A stretch of 64,000 nucleotides of DNA from Desulfobacteraceae bacterium (GTDB taxonomy: Bacteria; Desulfobacterota; Desulfobacteria; Desulfobacterales; Desulfobacteraceae), in assembly GCA_016744295.1 (NCBI GenBank), contig JADGEQ010000014.1:1-64000 (forward strand). Reading direction: 5' to 3'. Numbering within the stretch: the first letter of the stretch is position 1; every line of letters starts with the position of its first letter. Shown here piece by piece: positions 61,472 through 64,000 of the stretch. Both the position numbers and the translations under genes were made by a program. The notes below the pieces were generated by a model. That model ran no database searches. It was not told the origin of the DNA and was given only the letters and a program-made list of their open reading frames with translations.

Positions 61472-62395
61472 TTAAAGGCCTAAATTGTCTAACAGCGGTT
61501 TTTCATATACGTCACTCTCTGCAGGGTAACGTAAGCCATTGACTCCATATTGTTTTGCTAAAGACCAAAGAATGCTTTCACCTGCTGGCAGCTTCGTCGG
61601 TGCTATGGAATAAACAGGGTCCTCGTATGCTTCTTCTGGCGAAATGATTTCCCACCCCTTTGATCTGTACATTGCGATGATGTCAGGTAAAAATTCAGCA
61701 TTAATAGCCTTGGTATGCAGAAGAAGAACATGTTTTATGCTTCGCTTAAGGACTTGTTCAGATAAAGAATCATAATAAATAGTGCGGGCCCATAAATGAT
61801 CAAGATAGGCAATGCGGAACGATGATAAATCTTCGTCTGGGTAATTTTTGACCCACTCCAGAAATCGTATATTGTAGTACCAGTCGCTGGCATCAATGCT
61901 CACGGCTCCCGATTTATATCCGTGGTTCATCAACCAATTTCTGAATCCATCACGCTTTAATACCGTTTCACCCTCTTTAAGATATGGAAAACGCAGGCGC
62001 TTAGTCCAACCGGGCATGTTTTTTAGCAAGGTTTCATTTTTTTCTGTGTCAGCAATGAATTGTTCAAGCGTCACTTGCTCTGAACAAAAATTGAGATGGG
62101 AATAAGTGTGGTTGGCAACAGCATGGCCGGCTTTTCCCCAGTCTCTTACTAAATTAAGACCTGCTGGGCTGTCGATCCGCTTTCCTGCAGGAAACAAAAT
62201 TGACTTAATTTGTGCCTTTGACAAGGCTTCTAGGATGGATGAATTCCATGAAGAGGCCATTGGTTGACTCCGTGGGTCCAGTCCGTCATCAAATGAGAGG
62301 GCAATACTTTTGGCCTGACTAATTGAGGGCAGACAAAGTGATAAAATTATAAAAGAAGTGACCAATAAATTTTTGGCAACACATATTTTTTTCAT
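61472..62395 (-). CDS. Secreted polysaccharide deacetylase
   Basis: A 307-residue exported enzyme. The signal peptide (residues 1-29, ending SQA-K) is followed by the NodB fold: catalytic Asp pair in SFDDG (34-38), metal-binding His in ANHTYSHLNF near residue 95, RFPYLKEGE near residue 135, and a late LLLHTKA. It removes acetyl groups from polysaccharide or peptidoglycan amino sugars in the periplasm. The strong aagga precedes the ATG. It could act on the exopolysaccharide suggested by manC and the PrsT-like protein, but no neighbour proves this. Confidence 0.87.
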   Translation of the reverse strand: MKKICVAKNLLVTSFIILSLCLPSISQAKSIALSFDDGLDPRSQPMASSWNSSILEALSKAQIKSILFPAGKRIDSPAGLNLVRDWGKAGHAVANHTYSHLNFCSEQVTLEQFIADTEKNETLLKNMPGWTKRLRFPYLKEGETVLKRDGFRNWLMNHGYKSGAVSIDASDWYYNIRFLEWVKNYPDEDLSSFRIAYLDHLWARTIYYDSLSEQVLKRSIKHVLLLHTKAINAEFLPDIIAMYRSKGWEIISPEEAYEDPVYSIAPTKLPAGESILWSLAKQYGVNGLRYPAESDVYEKPLLDNLGL

Positions 62396-63108
62396 TTGTT
62401 CTTTTCCTTAATATTCACAGTTTATCTCACAATTCAAAATCACTTTAGTTAGCTATACAATATGAAAATTTTGAATCGTATCAGATCTGGGCATGCACAT
62501 CTATCATGCTCAACATATCATATCAAGAGATTTAAAATCTTAACTTACTTTTTCAGAATAGGAATCTGAGCAATCAATGTCATTAACTTAGTGGACAGAT
62601 TTATAGCAAAAAACGGACCCCTTTCTTCTTATTAAAATCTCGGAAATATTTTCTTCCCGACCCTACAGACTCAATCGTTTTAACATTGCATTTTGCCTCT
62701 GCCATAGCTTCTCCGATGGCAACACCTTTAGTTTCTCGGATCGGTGTGGTTTTAATTTCAAAATATTTGGTGGTCTGCTTTTCATGATCTGGATGTCTTT
62801 GGCCGCTTTCCAATTCTTTCTGTAAGTCGACCTTTCGATTATTGAAGACTATTTGCGTATTGGTATATATCCCCTCATTATATTCTTGGATATATGAACT
62901 GCAACAAAAGATAAGATCCCTAAAACGGTCCCACCGATACCAATTTGTTAAAAGTGAGGTAGGGTGGCCCCCCAAAAGGCCAATAAACATTGCTCATTGG
63001 CCTTTTAAGGTGGTGATAGGATTAATTTGACTTTAACAGGACAACACATTTATAATCCAGATATTTAACGGTTCAGGATAAAATACATGATCAAACAGGA
63101 AGCGTACA
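62396..63108. other. Intergenic region between deacetylase and two-component genes
   Basis: About 710 bases. It holds a 129-codon reverse frame (62601-62990) that I do not accept as a gene, a perfect 11-pair hairpin at 62974-63006, and near its right end the ribosome-binding site aggaag of the next gene. The left half is AT-rich with no recognisable element. Confidence 0.5.
62974..63006. terminator. Perfect inverted repeat, possible bidirectional terminator
   Basis: AAAAGGCCAAT (62974-62984) pairs perfectly with ATTGGCCTTTT (62996-63006) around an 11-base loop. A and T runs at the ends make it terminator-like on either strand, but no gene ends close to it, so it may be the end of a lost element. 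Confidence 0.6.
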
Positions 63109-63786
63109 ATGCGAATACTTGTAATTGAAGATGATCGGAAAATTTCAGATTTCATTGCCAAGGGTCTTAGGGAATCAGGCTTTGCCGTGGACCAGGCATC
63201 CGACGGTATTGACGGGCTGCATCTGGCGCTGACCGAACCCTATGATGTGGGTATATTTGATATCATGCTACCGGGCATCACCGGCCTTGACATCATACAG
63301 AAAATAAGGGCCAGCCGGATCAACACCCCAGTGATTATTTTAAGCGCCCGGCGACATGTCAATGACAGGATCAAAGGCCTTCAGACAGGAGCGGATGACT
63401 ACCTGACAAAACCCTTTTCCTTTTCAGAGCTGCTGGCACGGGTACAGGCACTTATCCGCCGTGCAAGCGGAACAACAGAACCAGTATTTCTTAAAGTATC
63501 CGATCTCAGTCTGGATCTTTTGACCCGGGAAGTTCATCGTGCAGAACAGCTCATCGAGTTGAACCCCCGGGAATTTTCCCTGTTACAATACCTTATGCAG
63601 AATACGGGGCGGGCAGTTTCCAAGACCGCTATCCTAGAGCATATCTGGGGATATAATTTCGATCCTCAGACCAATACCGTTGATGTACTTGTCTGTCGTC
63701 TTCGGGCAAAAATTGACAAGAGTTTCAACAAAAAACTGCTGCATACCCTTCGAGGTGTCGGTTATGTCCTTAAATCCTCTGAGTAA
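63109..63786 (+). CDS. OmpR-family response regulator
   Basis: A 225-residue two-component regulator. Residues 1-120 are a receiver domain with acidic E8-D9-D10, phosphoacceptor D51 (IFDIMLPG) and K in LTKPFSF; residues 130-225 are a winged-helix DNA-binding domain (TREVHRAEQLIELNPREFSLLQYLM, then VDVLVCRLRAKID and TLRGVGYVLK). It resembles the heavy-metal (CusR/CopR) branch by length and composition (IEDDRKISDFIAKGLRESGFAVDQASDG), but the signal is not decided by sequence. The next gene overlaps its end by 23 bases, as is usual for a regulator-kinase pair. Confidence 0.93.
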   Translation: MRILVIEDDRKISDFIAKGLRESGFAVDQASDGIDGLHLALTEPYDVGIFDIMLPGITGLDIIQKIRASRINTPVIILSARRHVNDRIKGLQTGADDYLTKPFSFSELLARVQALIRRASGTTEPVFLKVSDLSLDLLTREVHRAEQLIELNPREFSLLQYLMQNTGRAVSKTAILEHIWGYNFDPQTNTVDVLVCRLRAKIDKSFNKKLLHTLRGVGYVLKSSE

Positions 63787-64000
63787 ATACAAAAACAGCA
63801 TAGAATTCAAATTGACGTTCTGGTACGCTACCATTTTCATTCTAAGCTGGTTTATCCTTTTTACAGCCGGTTACACCCTGCTTGAAAAATCTATTCTCTC
63901 CAAAGATCGGCAGATTATCCAGGGTCTGCTCGATAATTATGTACTGGTGGCCAAAGCAAAAGGGGTGCCCCAGTTTATATCAAGCCTGAAACAGGAAACC
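63764..64000 (+). CDS. Sensor histidine kinase, N-terminal part only
   Basis: The frame starting at ATG 63764 overlaps the response regulator by 23 bases and runs to the end of the window without a stop (79 codons). It encodes a short cytoplasmic tail, a transmembrane segment (LTFWYATIFILSWFILFTAGYTLL) and the start of a periplasmic domain. This is the usual beginning of the sensor kinase that partners an OmpR-type regulator. The catalytic domains lie outside the window. Confidence 0.85.
   Translation, partial: MSLNPLSKYKNSIEFKLTFWYATIFILSWFILFTAGYTLLEKSILSKDRQIIQGLLDNYVLVAKAKGVPQFISSLKQET

Noticed and set aside
62601..62990. 129-codon reverse frame between deacetylase and regulator
   Set aside because: Its start lies inside the perfect hairpin at 62974-63006 without a ribosome-binding site, and it has no known motif. 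A decayed gene fragment remains possible.
1..64000. CRISPR array, tRNA, rRNA
   Set aside because: No regularly spaced repeats, and no tRNA or rRNA signatures recognised on either strand.

Overview
The window reads as a chromosomal segment of an anaerobic Gram-negative bacterium. Lipoproteins, an lgt/lspA pair, a YdbH-YnbE-YdbL envelope operon and PEP-CTERM (exosortase-sorted) proteins show a two-membrane cell. Gene content and style (AT-leaning sequence, complete glycine cleavage plus lipoylation operon, a NikK/NikL-type nickel-cobalt ECF cassette, large periplasmic-sensor hybrid kinase, HD/dynamin/YqgE genes) suggest a sulfate-reducing Desulfobacterales-like deltaproteobacterium. That assignment is inference: no rRNA or taxon-specific marker is present, and I found no tRNA, rRNA or CRISPR array.

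Layout. 1-4.2 kb is AT-rich accessory DNA with a small lipoprotein, two PEP-CTERM proteins and a dispersed intergenic repeat. 4.2-14 kb holds a metallophosphoesterase (with the debris of a tandem duplication), a sodium:alanine-type symporter, and a two-component system built from a sigma-54 activator and a 1690-residue hybrid kinase with four periplasmic solute-binding modules. Three palindromes and a sigma-54-like promoter between activator and symporter suggest that the system controls the symporter. 14-22.4 kb is a glycine cleavage/lipoylation block: lpd diverges from lrp-gcvT-gcvH-gcvPA-gcvPB-lipB-lipA. 22.4-29.3 kb is a reverse-strand operon ileS-lspA-lgt-holA-pyk.

30-37.7 kb is a second accessory region: a DUF523/DUF1722 protein, a flavin-type small protein coupled to a PEP-synthase/rifampin-phosphotransferase-like enzyme interrupted near its end by an in-frame TAG, a decayed transposase, and an operon of three lipoproteins (one TatT-like, two alpha/beta hydrolases) bracketed by related sequences. 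37.7-53.4 kb is mostly housekeeping: recJ, the NikK-CbiM-NikL-CbiQ-CbiO transporter, YdbL/YnbE/YdbH with a rhomboid-DnaJ C-terminal fusion and a YpsA-like protein, an HD phosphohydrolase, a receiver-only regulator that seems to begin at ATT, an internally duplicated small protein, a dynamin-like GTPase and YqgE.

53.4-64 kb carries manC, an ArsR-methyltransferase fusion, a UPF0173 hydrolase, a 2-Cys peroxiredoxin, a universal stress protein, a TPR lipoprotein resembling PrsT of PEP-CTERM/exopolysaccharide systems, a polysaccharide deacetylase, and an OmpR-type regulator with the start of its sensor kinase running off the window. manC, the TPR lipoprotein, the deacetylase and the PEP-CTERM proteins together hint at an exopolysaccharide/exosortase system whose core lies outside the window.

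The best candidates for something undescribed are the palindrome-sigma-54 circuit at 7.07-7.31 kb, the four-module sensor, the bracketed lipoprotein trio at 34.3-37.7 kb, the amber-interrupted phosphotransferase, the ATT-start receiver with its duplicated partner, and the repeat-flanked insert after lipA.
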